64,000 bases of DNA from Verrucomicrobiales bacterium (GCA_016795505.1 JAEUHH010000011.1:1-64000), one strand, 5' to 3'. Positions 25,386-35,678 are shown, counted from the first letter of the stretch. The notes: generated from the letters alone by a model not told the origin. Program-made: numbers and translations.

Positions 25386-27563
25386 TTAACGCCTGATGCC
25401 CAGGGCTCTGAAGAGGCGGAATTTCCGCCGGTTGTCGGTGTTTTGACCGGAAACCGATCCCTCGGCATCCGCTTTGTTGCGGATCGAGGGTTTCGCAACC
25501 CCGGCACTGGGCTGGGAGCTGCGTTGACGCAATGAGGCGGGGACGATATCGCCCACGTTCACGTTGTCGGGATCATCGGCGCTGGCGATTACCACGCCCT
25601 CGCCTTCGAAAGAGACGGATTGATAGAAATCGAGGTTCCCCTTCGCCTCGGTCATCTGGGTCAGCTTGATCTCATGCTGCCCCTTCCGCATCGCGATGGT
25701 CTGCTCGATGATGTTCTTGGCGATCGGAGACGCGACCCCGCCACCGGAGTGTCCGTTCTCGACAAAGACGCACACCGCCAGTTCCGGCTCATCATAAGGC
25801 GCGAACCCGATGAACCAGGCGTTGGTGGGCTGGCTCAGGATGCCCGTCTGGGCCGTGCCTGTCTTTCCTGAAAGAACCGTGATCTTCGACGCCGAGCGAC
25901 CGGCCGTGCCACCGCCCTCGTTCACCACCCGCCACATGCCTTTCTTCACGATTTCGATCTGAGCGGCCGTCAGTCCCTCCTTGAGGAGATCGTGGCGGGG
26001 CACCGGCGGCTCTTCCCAGACGATTTCGCCATTGCGCCGCATCACCTTTTTCACAATGCGGGGCGTGAAGACCTTGCCCCCGCTCGCCACCGTCGCCGTC
26101 ACGCTGGCCATCTGCAGCGGAGTCGCCTCGACAAAGCCCTGGCCGATACCCGACATGGCGGTGTAGCTCTCCGTCCAGACCAGGCCCTGCATCCGCATCC
26201 ACTCCGGACCCGGGGCATTCCCGGGCTGTTCACCCGTGATCTGAATGCCGGTCGGACGGCCCAGTCCGAGGATGTTGGACATGGTCTGGATGTTCCGGAT
26301 GCCGGTGTGGTTGGCGTAGCGGTAGAAGAAGCCGTTGCAGGACACCTTGATGGCCTCCCCCAGGTCGGGCGAGCCGTGGGTGTAGCCCTTCGATGCGCAC
26401 CAGCATTTCATGAACTTGTTCCCATACTGCGCCCCCCCGCCGCAGGTGAAACGCTGCTGCCACGACTTCGACAGACAACCGGCGAGGGCGATCGGAATCT
26501 TGTAGGTCGAGCCGGGCGCATTGGGATTCACCGCCCGGTTGAACATCGGACTCGTCTTGTCCTGGGTGTAGCGATTCCAGTCGTCCACCGAGATCTCGGG
26601 GATGAACACATTCGGATTAAATGACGGCACCGAGGCCATCGCCAGGACATCTCCAGTCTGCGGATCGATCACCACCGCCGCTCCTCGCCCGACTTTGCGC
26701 AGGGATTCCTCGGTGATGGACTGGATTTTGGCGTCAATCGTCAGATACACGTCCGCGCCGGCAGAGGGCGCCACGTAGTTGTCGTCCTCCTCGCTGATGA
26801 ATTTGCCCTTCTCATCCTTCACCAGCACCCGCTTGCCCGGCACGCCCTGGAGGTAGTGGTCCATCGCCTTCTCCACCCCTTCCACACCATAGTCGTCCCC
26901 GACGTAGTAGCGAAACTCGCTCCGCTTTTCCTCGGGCACCTTGTCGATGTCCGGCAGGTTCACCCGCCCCAGGATGTGGCAGGCGAGAGAATCGTAGATG
27001 TAGTTCCGGCGACCATTCACCGACACGGTCACCCCGGGCAGACCGATGTTGTGCTCGGCGAACGAGGCAAAATCCTCGAAAGTCAGGTCCCGGCGATAGG
27101 TGAAAGGCACCACCCCGCCCGTGCTGCGGAAGTGGACCCGCATCTGGTTGGCGTTGTAGTCCTCCAACAGCCCCAGTTCCGCCAAGCCCGGAAAGACGAG
27201 GCTCTCCACGATGGCCACGATGTCCGTCTCCTCCTCCTCGACCGGCTGCGCGCCCCGGTAGCGCACCCATTTCCGCTTCGGCACGGTGTTGTGGCGCTTG
27301 ACGTATTCGTCCCGGATCGCCTTGAGATCGAAGCGCACCTCATAGTTCGACACATTCTGCGCCAGCAGGACCCCGTTGCGGTCGCGGATCTCGCCCCGGA
27401 TGCCGGGGATGCGCACCGTCTCGTATTTGCGCCCCGGCAGCTTCTGCACGTAGACATCGTGCTCGATGATCTGCACCCGGTACAGCCGCAGCACCAGCAC
27501 GGCAAAGCCGGCCAGAATGCAGAGCGCCAACAAATACAGGCGCAGTCTAAAGCGAGTCACCAT
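25386..27563 (-). CDS. mrdA: Penicillin-binding protein 2, peptidoglycan transpeptidase
   Basis: 725 residues; the ATG at 27563 begins the cytoplasmic tip and membrane anchor (MVTRFRLRLYLLALCILAGF). The dimerisation domain contains RGEIRDRNGVLLAQN. The transpeptidase domain has the active-site SxxK in NAPGSTYKI near residue 352, and the KTG triad in LSGKTGTAQTG near 565. A Cys-containing insertion (FTCGGGAQYGNKFMKCWCAS) near residue 372 is seen in many PBP2 proteins. It elongates the side wall with MreB. The start overlaps the end of mreD by 17 bases. No rodA gene follows; rng does. Confidence 0.93.
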   Translation of the reverse strand: MVTRFRLRLYLLALCILAGFAVLVLRLYRVQIIEHDVYVQKLPGRKYETVRIPGIRGEIRDRNGVLLAQNVSNYEVRFDLKAIRDEYVKRHNTVPKRKWVRYRGAQPVEEEETDIVAIVESLVFPGLAELGLLEDYNANQMRVHFRSTGGVVPFTYRRDLTFEDFASFAEHNIGLPGVTVSVNGRRNYIYDSLACHILGRVNLPDIDKVPEEKRSEFRYYVGDDYGVEGVEKAMDHYLQGVPGKRVLVKDEKGKFISEEDDNYVAPSAGADVYLTIDAKIQSITEESLRKVGRGAAVVIDPQTGDVLAMASVPSFNPNVFIPEISVDDWNRYTQDKTSPMFNRAVNPNAPGSTYKIPIALAGCLSKSWQQRFTCGGGAQYGNKFMKCWCASKGYTHGSPDLGEAIKVSCNGFFYRYANHTGIRNIQTMSNILGLGRPTGIQITGEQPGNAPGPEWMRMQGLVWTESYTAMSGIGQGFVEATPLQMASVTATVASGGKVFTPRIVKKVMRRNGEIVWEEPPVPRHDLLKEGLTAAQIEIVKKGMWRVVNEGGGTAGRSASKITVLSGKTGTAQTGILSQPTNAWFIGFAPYDEPELAVCVFVENGHSGGGVASPIAKNIIEQTIAMRKGQHEIKLTQMTEAKGNLDFYQSVSFEGEGVVIASADDPDNVNVGDIVPASLRQRSSQPSAGVAKPSIRNKADAEGSVSGQNTDNRRKFRLFRALGIRR

Positions 27564-28122
27564 AGCTGAATCTCCGGGTGATGCCCTCCAGGCGGATGCG
27601 GTACCCACACCACTTGGCTAGCCGGCTCAGGAGCAACAGGATCAGGGGAGACGCCAGCATCGAAAAGAGGGACGTCATCAGCATCTGGAACCACATCTCC
27701 GTGGAAAGGTACAGCCCACCGCGGTGAAAGCTGATCACTAGGTATTGAATCACCAGACCCGCGAAAGTGCAAATCCCGATAAAGATGACGGGCAATTCCC
27801 ACCGCCCCCGCCGGAACAGGGGCCTCACCCCCTGAATCACCGATCCGAAAAGGCCAAACAACAGCATGGTGAAGCCAAAAGCCAGCTCCGCCTGATCCGA
27901 TCCCGTCTGGTGGACCGGCACGTAGTAGCGCGCATCCCATAGGAATCCGGTCGCCGCCGCCAGCAGCAGCATGACGGGATACGGCACCGTCACCGCCACG
28001 CAATAAAAAACGGTATGCACCAGCAGCAGCCGCGCGTAGTAGGCCCACTCGATCGCCGGGAGGAACTCCTGACCGACGAAGCTCAGTGCCAGCAGCACCA
28101 CGATGATCGGAAAATACATCAT
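27547..28122 (-). CDS. mreD: Rod shape-determining membrane protein MreD
   Basis: 191 residues with about five or six transmembrane helices (YFPIIVVLLALSFV at the N terminus, LAFGFTMLLFGLFGSVI, ELPVIFIGICTFAGLVIQYL, MLMTSLFSMLASPLILLLL). MreD is poorly conserved; the call rests on topology and position between mreC and mrdA. It starts with ATGATG and overlaps the mreC stop by four bases, showing translational coupling. Confidence 0.88.
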   Translation of the reverse strand: MMYFPIIVVLLALSFVGQEFLPAIEWAYYARLLLVHTVFYCVAVTVPYPVMLLLAAATGFLWDARYYVPVHQTGSDQAELAFGFTMLLFGLFGSVIQGVRPLFRRGRWELPVIFIGICTFAGLVIQYLVISFHRGGLYLSTEMWFQMLMTSLFSMLASPLILLLLSRLAKWCGYRIRLEGITRRFSYGDSL

Positions 28123-29036
28123 GGCTCGATCGGTGTGGCCCGGCCTCCGCCTCCCTCCTCCCCCTTGGCTTTGGCCGCTTCCTCGGCGTCCTCCACGGCC
28201 TTGGCGGCTTCAGGCGAAGCTGGTTCCGGGAGGATCACGAACACGTTCGTCAGCACATCGAAATTCACCGCCGGTTCCACCGTCGCCTCGCCCGTCAGCG
28301 GGCCGGAGGTGAAAGTCTTCACCCGGCCCAGCAGCAGATTCCCCGGGAAAAGCCCCCCGGCACCCGATGTGATGACCAGACGCCCTTCCGGCACCACCGC
28401 ATCTTTCGACAGATAGCCGAGATTCAAGTCGGGCATCACCCGCAGCGCTCCCCGCTGGCCGGAAAGGATCCCCTGCTCCGCCGTCCCCTCGATCCGCGCC
28501 GATACTTTGCAGACCTCGTCCGACAGCAGGATCACGACCGATGAATCGTCGCCGACCACCTCCGATACCTTGCCCACCAGGCCGGCCTGGTCTCCGATCG
28601 GGACGATCACCGGGCTGTCCGGAGCCACATTCGCCGCCCGCCCCTTGTCGATGACCAGCGTATTGTACCAATTCGACGGCTTCCGGCTGATCACCCGCGC
28701 CGGCACCAGCTTCAGTGGGGAATTCTCCACATAGTTGAGTGCCCGACGCAGCGCGTCATTCTCAGCCACCAGTTCATCCAGCCGCAGCACCTCGAGCCGC
28801 AGCCGGTCGCGCTCCAGTTCCGCCGCCTCCAGCCGCGCGCTCAGTTCCACCACCGACAGCGTCTCCTTGCCCAGTCCCGTCACCACCTCCTCGACCTTGT
28901 TGGCCCCGGAAATGACCGGGTTGAAGGCGGACTGCGCCCCGCGCTGGATGCGGGCCACCGTGTCCTGGCCGAACAGGAATACCCAGATCAACAGACCGAC
29001 AAAACCGATCAGGACTATGACATTGACGCGGCTCAT
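28119..29036 (-). CDS. mreC: Rod shape-determining protein MreC
   Basis: 305 residues from the ATG at 29036, which directly precedes a transmembrane helix (VNVIVLIGFVGLLIWVFLFG). Then comes a coiled coil at about 45-95 (LSARLEAAELERDRLRLEVL) and the two beta-barrel lobes with VISRKPSNWYNTLVIDKG and VIVPIGDQAGLVGKV typical of MreC. The C-terminal 30 residues are Glu/Ala/Gly rich. MreC links MreB, MreD and PBP2 in the elongasome. Located 91 bases after mreB. Confidence 0.93.
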   Translation of the reverse strand: MSRVNVIVLIGFVGLLIWVFLFGQDTVARIQRGAQSAFNPVISGANKVEEVVTGLGKETLSVVELSARLEAAELERDRLRLEVLRLDELVAENDALRRALNYVENSPLKLVPARVISRKPSNWYNTLVIDKGRAANVAPDSPVIVPIGDQAGLVGKVSEVVGDDSSVVILLSDEVCKVSARIEGTAEQGILSGQRGALRVMPDLNLGYLSKDAVVPEGRLVITSGAGGLFPGNLLLGRVKTFTSGPLTGEATVEPAVNFDVLTNVFVILPEPASPEAAKAVEDAEEAAKAKGEEGGGGRATPIEP

Positions 29037-29127
29037 CCGGCCTGCTCCTTCTCTACTGGGGAAAAACTCATGGGTTGTCGATCGTTCATCGCCCGGCTGA
29101 CGCACCGGAAAGAGACCTGACCAGCGC

Positions 29128-30249
<1,122 letters not shown>

Positions 30250-30421
30250 TTATTCGAAAAGCTATACTGTCACCCTTTTCAAAAGAACTGTAAAGCGATG
30301 GATTTAGCGAACCGAAGACTCCTCCTCACTCCGGCCGTGGCGTATCCAAGCGATTTCCCGGCAAGAAATCGAGAAGATTTTTCGTAATTTTCACGCTATT
30401 TGCCTATTTTTCGCCTCTCCC

Positions 30422-30814
30422 ATGGATTCTGCCCCGTCATCCGAGCCTCTCTACTACGCCTGCCAGCGCTGCGCCAACTGCTGCCGCTGGCCGGGGGAGG
30501 TTCCGGTGACGGAGGCCGAGATCGCCCGCCTCGCCGACCATCTCGGCCTCGACGAGGCGGAATTCATCGACCGCTACACCGCCCTGCGCCTCAACCGCAC
30601 CGGCCTGACCCTGATCGACCACCCCGACGGCAGTTGCATTTTTCTCGAGGGCAATCACTGCCTCGTCAATCCGGTAAAGCCCGCCCAATGCGCCGGCTTT
30701 CCGAACCGGTGGAATTTCCCCGGCTGGCGGGACATCTGCGAAGCCATCCCCATCTACGGCGGCGGCGAATCCCCTGCGGCTGGCGGGCCGGAATCCCGAT
30801 CAGACCCTGTTTGA
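30422..30814 (+). CDS. YkgJ-family cysteine cluster protein
   Basis: 130 residues. The N-terminal cluster YACQRCANCCRWPG and the later Cys residues in GSCIFLEGNHCLVNPVKPAQC and RDIC fit the UPF0153/YkgJ family, which binds zinc or an Fe-S cluster through a conserved Cys8-type set. The function is unknown. The last residues (SRSDPV) and the stop codon are contributed by the repeat array at 30798, so the native C terminus may have been replaced. It converges with the deformylase gene. Confidence 0.82.
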   Translation: MDSAPSSEPLYYACQRCANCCRWPGEVPVTEAEIARLADHLGLDEAEFIDRYTALRLNRTGLTLIDHPDGSCIFLEGNHCLVNPVKPAQCAGFPNRWNFPGWRDICEAIPIYGGGESPAAGGPESRSDPV

Positions 30815-30861
30815 TCGCCGATCAGACCCTGTTTGATCGCCGATCAGACCCTGTCTCATCG
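30798..30861. repeat. 22-bp GATC palindrome array, locus 3 (three units)
   Basis: Three tandem units beginning at 30798, 30820 and 30842; the first two are GATCAGACCCTGTTTGATCG and the third ends in CTCATCG. Each can fold into an 8-bp stem with a 3-base loop. The TGA of the YkgJ-like gene (30812-30814) and the TGA of the convergent deformylase gene (30856-30858, minus strand) are both inside the array. It is well placed to act as a bidirectional transcription stop. Confidence 0.92.
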
Positions 30862-31425
30862 CGACCGGTTCGCCGCTTCCCACTCGCGCTGCATCTCGCG
30901 CAGCCATTTCTGGATGCTCAGCTTCTTGGCCCGGCTCATCCGGTCGATGAACAGCTTTCCGTTCAGGTGATCGACCTCGTGCTGGATGGCGCGGGCCAGC
31001 AGGCCGTCGCTCTCCACCTCCAGGGTCTCGCCCGTGAGCAACTCCAGCCGGGCACGGATCTCGGCCGGTCGTGTGATCTCGCCTCGCAGGTCGGGAAATG
31101 ACAGGCAACCCTCCACTTCGGTCTCGGTTTGGCGGCTTCCCTCGACTTCGGGATTGATGAAAATCAGCGGCGAGATCTCGGCGAGGCTGCATTCCACGCC
31201 GTTCACCCGCAGATAGGTCACGCAATCCTCATCGTGCGACACATCGACCACCGCAAGTTGCAGGGACTGGCCCACTTGGGGAGCGGCGAGTCCGACGCCA
31301 TGGGCATCGCGCATCGTCTCGACCATGTCATCGGCGAGTTGGCGGATCTCGGGCGTCACGGAGGTCACCCGGTCGCCTTTGCGGCGCAGCACGGGATCTC
31401 CGAATAGAACGATGGGGCGGATCAT
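30856..31425 (-). CDS. def: Peptide deformylase
   Basis: 189 residues with all three catalytic motifs: GVGLAAPQVG, EGCLSFPDL (Cys metal ligand) and QHEVDHLNGKLF (His-Glu-His). It removes the formyl group from nascent proteins in the cytoplasm. The C terminus (about residues 170-189, LSIQKWLREMQREWEAANRSR) is helical; the stop codon lies inside the palindrome array. No fmt gene is adjacent. Upstream, 54 bases away, ends the ExbD-type gene on the same strand. Confidence 0.95.
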   Translation of the reverse strand: MIRPIVLFGDPVLRRKGDRVTSVTPEIRQLADDMVETMRDAHGVGLAAPQVGQSLQLAVVDVSHDEDCVTYLRVNGVECSLAEISPLIFINPEVEGSRQTETEVEGCLSFPDLRGEITRPAEIRARLELLTGETLEVESDGLLARAIQHEVDHLNGKLFIDRMSRAKKLSIQKWLREMQREWEAANRSR

Positions 31426-31479
31426 GGTGCGGGGATTAAACCACAGCTTCGGCCACCTGCCATGGGAAATGGCCGGTCC

Positions 31480-31905
31480 TCACCGCCCGCCGGGCTGCAC
31501 CTGGATGCGCAGGGGGATCTCGTCGATTTTCACCTCGGCCTGGCTGGCGGCGTCCCAGATTTTCACCAGCAGGCCGATGGGCACCTCCTGGTCGGCTTTC
31601 AGTTCCAGCTTGTCGTTCGGACGCGCGGCTTTGAACTGCCTCAGCGCCTCGGCGAGCCCCTCGATGGGCACGGCCTGACCTCCCAGATGGATGGTCTCCT
31701 CCTTCGTCACAGTCAGGGCGACGCGGCGAATGGGCTCGGCGCCGGCTTTCATCTGGCTCGACTGGGGCAGGTTCACATTGACCAGTGACTCGCGCTTCTT
31801 GAAGGTGGTCGTGGCGATGAAAAAGATCAGCAGGATCGCCAGGATGTCGATCAGCGACACCAGCGGGATCGTCGGGGTGCGATGCCTGGAGACGTAGAAT
31901 TTCAT
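31480..31905 (-). CDS. exbD: ExbD/TolR-family biopolymer transport protein
   Basis: 141 residues: a short cytoplasmic N terminus, one transmembrane helix with the essential Asp (PLVSLIDILAILLIFFIATTTF) and a periplasmic domain (about 45-141). It forms the proton-driven motor with the ExbB-like protein; their genes overlap by four bases (ATGA). The Asp in LVSLID corresponds to the proton-carrying residue of ExbD/TolR. Confidence 0.9.
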   Translation of the reverse strand: MKFYVSRHRTPTIPLVSLIDILAILLIFFIATTTFKKRESLVNVNLPQSSQMKAGAEPIRRVALTVTKEETIHLGGQAVPIEGLAEALRQFKAARPNDKLELKADQEVPIGLLVKIWDAASQAEVKIDEIPLRIQVQPGGR

Positions 31906-32624
31906 TCCATCTCCAGCGCGGGATCACTCAGCACCCCGGCCTCGCGACGGGCCTGGGCGGCTTCGACCTCATAGAGCACGCGGCCGCCGTTGCGGTGAAA
32001 GGCATTGAGCAGGTGGCTGATGAGGATCTCCAGCCGCGCGGCGAGCGCCTCGATCCGTTTCTGCAAAAAGCTGTGCACGATCACGGTCGGCACGGCCACG
32101 GCGAGGCCGCCGATGGTGGTATTGAGCGCCTCGGCGATGCCCCCGGCGATGGCGGTCGGGTCATCCACATTGGCCGCCGATCCCAAGGCGGCAAAGACCG
32201 ATACCAGGCCGCTCACCGTACCCAGCAGGCCGAGCAAAGGGGCGATGGTAATGACCACCTCCAGTGCGGAGAGACCGGTCTGGAGCCGCACAACCTCCTC
32301 GCGGGCGGTCGCCTCCACCGCGATGTGCGCCTCCTCGCGTGTGGCGTGCTCGGGCAGCATGGCCACGCAGGCGATGCGACCCAGGGGCGTGTCGCTGCCA
32401 TCCAGGAGGCGAAACAAATCCGCCGCGCGCCCCTGACGGAAGCTCCGCTCGGCTCCCTCGACCTGCTCCACGATCTCCGGGGGCAACACCGCGCGCCACC
32501 GCAATGAAATCAGCCGGTGAATCGCCACCGCCAGCGCCACGAAGGAGCAAATCGCGATGAAGCCCATGAAAATGCCGCCGGAGAGCAGGAAATTCCACAA
32601 TTTCTCGTTGGCAGATTCGTCCAT
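31902..32624 (-). CDS. exbB: MotA/TolQ/ExbB proton channel family protein
   Basis: 240 residues with three transmembrane helices: GGIFMGFIAICSFVALAVAIHRL near the N terminus, APLLGLLGTVSGLVSVFAAL and GIAEALNTTIGGLAVAVPTVIVHSFL. These are the MotA_ExbB signatures. Works with the ExbD-like protein and the TonB-like protein encoded by the neighbouring genes to pass proton-motive energy to the outer membrane. No TonB-dependent receptor is encoded in the window. Confidence 0.92.
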   Translation of the reverse strand: MDESANEKLWNFLLSGGIFMGFIAICSFVALAVAIHRLISLRWRAVLPPEIVEQVEGAERSFRQGRAADLFRLLDGSDTPLGRIACVAMLPEHATREEAHIAVEATAREEVVRLQTGLSALEVVITIAPLLGLLGTVSGLVSVFAALGSAANVDDPTAIAGGIAEALNTTIGGLAVAVPTVIVHSFLQKRIEALAARLEILISHLLNAFHRNGGRVLYEVEAAQARREAGVLSDPALEME

Positions 32625-32657
32625 GGGCAGTCGGGGAAAGCGGAACGCGGGTCGGGA

Positions 32658-34103
32658 TCAGTAAACGATCACATCATACGTGATCTCCAGGCCCGATGGC
32701 CCCAGCAACGAGGCGATGTCCTCGGGCATGGGCGGGATGTCGGCATCGAGCACGGCCCGCAGGGTGAAATCGGCCATCACCGAGTTGGCCTCGTTTTTCA
32801 CGATCTTCAGCCCGCGCGGCGTGCCGTCCTTGTCGACGCGGAACTTCACCTTCAGCGTGCCGTAGGTGACGAACTGACCATTTTTCTCGCGATAGCGATG
32901 CCATTGCCGCTCGACCGCCTGGGTGACCTGCTTTTTGTACCGCCCCAGCGCCGAGGCCTCGACATTGAACGACGGGGTGTTCCCCACATTGTCCACATTG
33001 CCATTCATCGACCGGGCCCGCGTCTCGGGGGTGAAAGCCGGGGCATCCGAGGGCGGCTTGGGGCTCGGCGGGATGTCGGCGCCGGGCGCACCGGGCGTCG
33101 CGGCGGCCTGGGCCGGCGTCGGAGGCGTCGCCGGGGTCTGTTGCGCGGGAGGAGCCGGCGATGGCAGAAAGGGCCGGGCCACCGGCAGGGCCGATGCCGG
33201 CATCGGGGTCTCGGGCGCAGCTGCCTCGCCCTCGGTTTCGGTCTTTTCGCGCGCCTCGGCCTCACGGTCGGGTGTCTCGGTGGGCCGGGCCATGGCCACC
33301 GGCTCGGCGGCAAAGGGCGTCTCGACGCTTTCCTCCCGCTCGGCCATCACGGAGCGGTCGGTGAGGGTCAGCGCCCGTGGCTGGGTCGACTGGTCCGCGG
33401 CCCGCTCAGGCGGAGTATCGGCTTCGGCCGGGCGCTCGGGCCGGGCTTGAGGTGCGTCCTTCGGCCGGTCGGCGGGATCGGCCTCGTTTTTCAGCGATTC
33501 TTCGGTCGGCTGTTCCGATGGATCGCGGATCAGCGTCGGGCGGTCGGCCGCCATCAGCTCAGTCAACGTCAGGGCCGGCTGGCTGTTGGCGGGAGTGCCC
33601 GGAGCCGGAGCAGCCGCCGCGGCCTGACTGGCAGCGGCACCGGGCTGACCGGGCGCGCTGGCGGCCGATCGGTCGAGAAATTCGCCATCGACGAATTCCC
33701 GGTCGCGGATCTCCAGAAAGGGCAGATCCGTCCGGCCCTCCACGCTGGGCGCATCGAGATCGGAAGACGGGTCGGGCGGGCGCTGGCTCGTCGCGAGGGT
33801 GTTGCGGTCGGAGTGAAAGGGCGCATTCTCCGGCTTCACCGCCGACTCCTGATCCGGATCGGTCCGCATGTACTGCTGGGTCAGCTCCTTCGGCGTCAGT
33901 TGGACCGGCTCCAGCCGCTCCATCAGGTCGGACAGCAGAATGGTCACCTCCTGCGGCGGCGGCTCGGCCGGCACCGCGGCGCGGCTGGACTGCGGCCCCA
34001 TGAAGCTGGAAACCGCAAAGAGCAACGCCAACAACAAGAACAGGAGCAAGTGGCCCACCACCGCTCCGACGATCGCGAATAGGACTTTTTGTCTTTCCGT
34101 CAT
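32658..34103 (-). CDS. TonB-like periplasm-spanning energy transducer
   Basis: 481 residues: one N-terminal transmembrane helix (AIVGAVVGHLLLFLLLALLFAV, about 10-31), a very long Pro/Ala/Glu-rich periplasmic linker (about 40-370), and a C-terminal TonB/TolA-like domain (about 385-481, VTQAVERQWHRYREKNGQF ... GTLKVKFRVDKDGTPRGLKIV). It is about twice the length of E. coli TonB because of the linker. It heads the tonB-exbB-exbD operon read on the minus strand. A TolA-like role in envelope integrity is possible instead of receptor energisation. Confidence 0.8.
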   Translation of the reverse strand: MTERQKVLFAIVGAVVGHLLLFLLLALLFAVSSFMGPQSSRAAVPAEPPPQEVTILLSDLMERLEPVQLTPKELTQQYMRTDPDQESAVKPENAPFHSDRNTLATSQRPPDPSSDLDAPSVEGRTDLPFLEIRDREFVDGEFLDRSAASAPGQPGAAASQAAAAAPAPGTPANSQPALTLTELMAADRPTLIRDPSEQPTEESLKNEADPADRPKDAPQARPERPAEADTPPERAADQSTQPRALTLTDRSVMAEREESVETPFAAEPVAMARPTETPDREAEAREKTETEGEAAAPETPMPASALPVARPFLPSPAPPAQQTPATPPTPAQAAATPGAPGADIPPSPKPPSDAPAFTPETRARSMNGNVDNVGNTPSFNVEASALGRYKKQVTQAVERQWHRYREKNGQFVTYGTLKVKFRVDKDGTPRGLKIVKNEANSVMADFTLRAVLDADIPPMPEDIASLLGPSGLEITYDVIVY

Positions 34104-34163
34104 GCGATCAGTCCCGGACTCTGCCGGGCCAAAAGCCCACCGGCCGCTCGGCCGGGAGCTTCA

Positions 34164-35051
34164 CTAAAACGTCTTTCGGGCGAAATGAAAGAGGTATTGC
34201 TGCGCATAGCCGGCATGCGGACCGAAGTGAGCCTCCGCCCAGGCTTGCAGCTCCCTCGGCTTCAGCGTTTTCCGCTTCCGCGGCCCGAAATAGCGCTCCC
34301 TCAGGATGCGGTCCATCCACACATCGATGGGAAAGGCCCCGTGGCGCCCGCAGCCGAAGAGCAGCACGCAATTCGCGATCTTTTCCCCCACCCCATGAAA
34401 GCGCATCAGCCATTCCCGCGCCTCGGCGTCGTCCAGCGCGTCCAACTCCGCCAGATCGGCATCGCCCGCAGCCAGGGCCGATGCCGTGCGCCACAGCCCC
34501 ACCGCCCGATAGCCCAGACCACAGGCCCGCAGTTCCGCTTCCCCCGCCGCCGCCAGGGCTGCCGGCGTCGGATAGGCAAACACGGTCTGACCCGCGATCT
34601 GATGCGGGACACCGAAACGCCGCCTCAAGGTCAGCGAAATCTGCCGGATGTGGGCCACCTGTTTCAGCGATGAGGTGATGAACGTGGCGAGACATTCCCA
34701 CACCGGCTGACGGATCAGACGCAGCCCCGGGCACCACGCCACCGCCTCGGCCAGCACGGCATCATCAGCCGGGAAAGTCGCATGCAGCCGCGCGATCGGC
34801 TCATCGATGCCAAGATAGTGCGCCACGCGCGCCGCCTCACCCGCGGGACAGACGACCGTCACCGGATCGGGTTGGGCCAGCCACACCGGCTCGTCCCCGA
34901 GACAGCCGATCCACACCGGCTGGCCGTCGAGGCTGCCCGTTTCCCAGTGAAATACCTGCCCCGAGTCGAGCACCTGCCCGAGATCGAACGGCCCGCCCGT
35001 GTCGATCCGGGCGATCTTCACATTGCCTCCCGGCTTTGGCTTCCTGCCCAC
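34164..35051 (-). CDS. OGG1-type 8-oxoguanine DNA glycosylase/lyase
   Basis: 295 residues from a GTG at 35051; a GTG at 35018 with GGAGG four bases upstream is an equally good start (284 residues). The N-terminal beta domain (FDLGQVLDSGQVFHWE) and HhH-GPD domain match eukaryotic-type OGG1. The helix-hairpin-helix MRFHGVGEKIANCVLLFGCG contains the catalytic Lys in GVGEKIA, and the catalytic Asp is in AFPIDVWMDRIL. It removes 8-oxoguanine and cleaves the strand. OGG1-type enzymes are less common in bacteria than MutM. It ends 60 bases from the tonB gene start and follows rex by seven bases. Confidence 0.85.
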   Translation of the reverse strand: MGRKPKPGGNVKIARIDTGGPFDLGQVLDSGQVFHWETGSLDGQPVWIGCLGDEPVWLAQPDPVTVVCPAGEAARVAHYLGIDEPIARLHATFPADDAVLAEAVAWCPGLRLIRQPVWECLATFITSSLKQVAHIRQISLTLRRRFGVPHQIAGQTVFAYPTPAALAAAGEAELRACGLGYRAVGLWRTASALAAGDADLAELDALDDAEAREWLMRFHGVGEKIANCVLLFGCGRHGAFPIDVWMDRILRERYFGPRKRKTLKPRELQAWAEAHFGPHAGYAQQYLFHFARKTF

Positions 35052-35057
35052 CTGCGC

Positions 35058-35678
35058 TCAGCGAATGAAATAGCTCAGGCTCTCCAGCTCGATGGCCAGG
35101 TCCACATTGTTCACGTAGACGTTGTCCGGCACCTCCAGCACCGTCGGAGAGAAATTCAGGACTGCCTGCACCCCGGCCGCGACGAGTTGATTCGCCACCG
35201 TCTGCGCGTGGGTCGCCGGCACGGCCAGAATGGCCATCTTCACCGCATGGGAGGCGATGTAGGACGCCATCTCGGCCGCATCGTAGAGCGGCACCCCGGT
35301 GCCCCGGACCCGCTCCTTCACCGGATGGCTGTCAAAGGCCGCGATGACCTCGAAGCCCTCCTTTTTGAAGCCGCTGTAGTGCAGCAAAGCCGAGCCCAGG
35401 TTCCCCACCCCGACCAGCACCACCGGCTGGAGCCGGGTCGAGCCCAGCGCCGCCGTGATCGCCTCGCCCAGCGTCTCCACGCTGTAGCCCAGCCCGCGGG
35501 TGCCGAACTGACCGACATAGCCGAGATCCTTGCGCAACTGCGTCGACTTCACCCCGGCCGCCTTCGCCAGTGCCTCCGAGGACACGGTTTCGACGCCATT
35601 TTCCCGGAGCCTCTGCAAACATCTCTGGTAGACCGACAGTCGATAGACGGCCTTGCGGGGGATTTCGATTTTTTCCAC
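35058..35678 (-). CDS. rex: Redox-sensing transcriptional repressor Rex
   Basis: 206 residues, GTG start at 35678. The winged-helix DNA-binding half has IPRKAVYRLSVYQRCLQRL and SSEALAKAAGVKSTQLRKDLGYVGQFGTRGLGYSV, the classical Rex N terminus; the Rossmann half has VVLVGVGNLGSALLHYSGF for NAD(H). Rex senses the NADH/NAD+ ratio and represses respiratory and fermentation genes. A near-palindrome resembling a Rex site overlaps the region just before its own start codon, suggesting autoregulation. Confidence 0.93.
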   Translation of the reverse strand: MEKIEIPRKAVYRLSVYQRCLQRLRENGVETVSSEALAKAAGVKSTQLRKDLGYVGQFGTRGLGYSVETLGEAITAALGSTRLQPVVLVGVGNLGSALLHYSGFKKEGFEVIAAFDSHPVKERVRGTGVPLYDAAEMASYIASHAVKMAILAVPATHAQTVANQLVAAGVQAVLNFSPTVLEVPDNVYVNNVDLAIELESLSYFIR

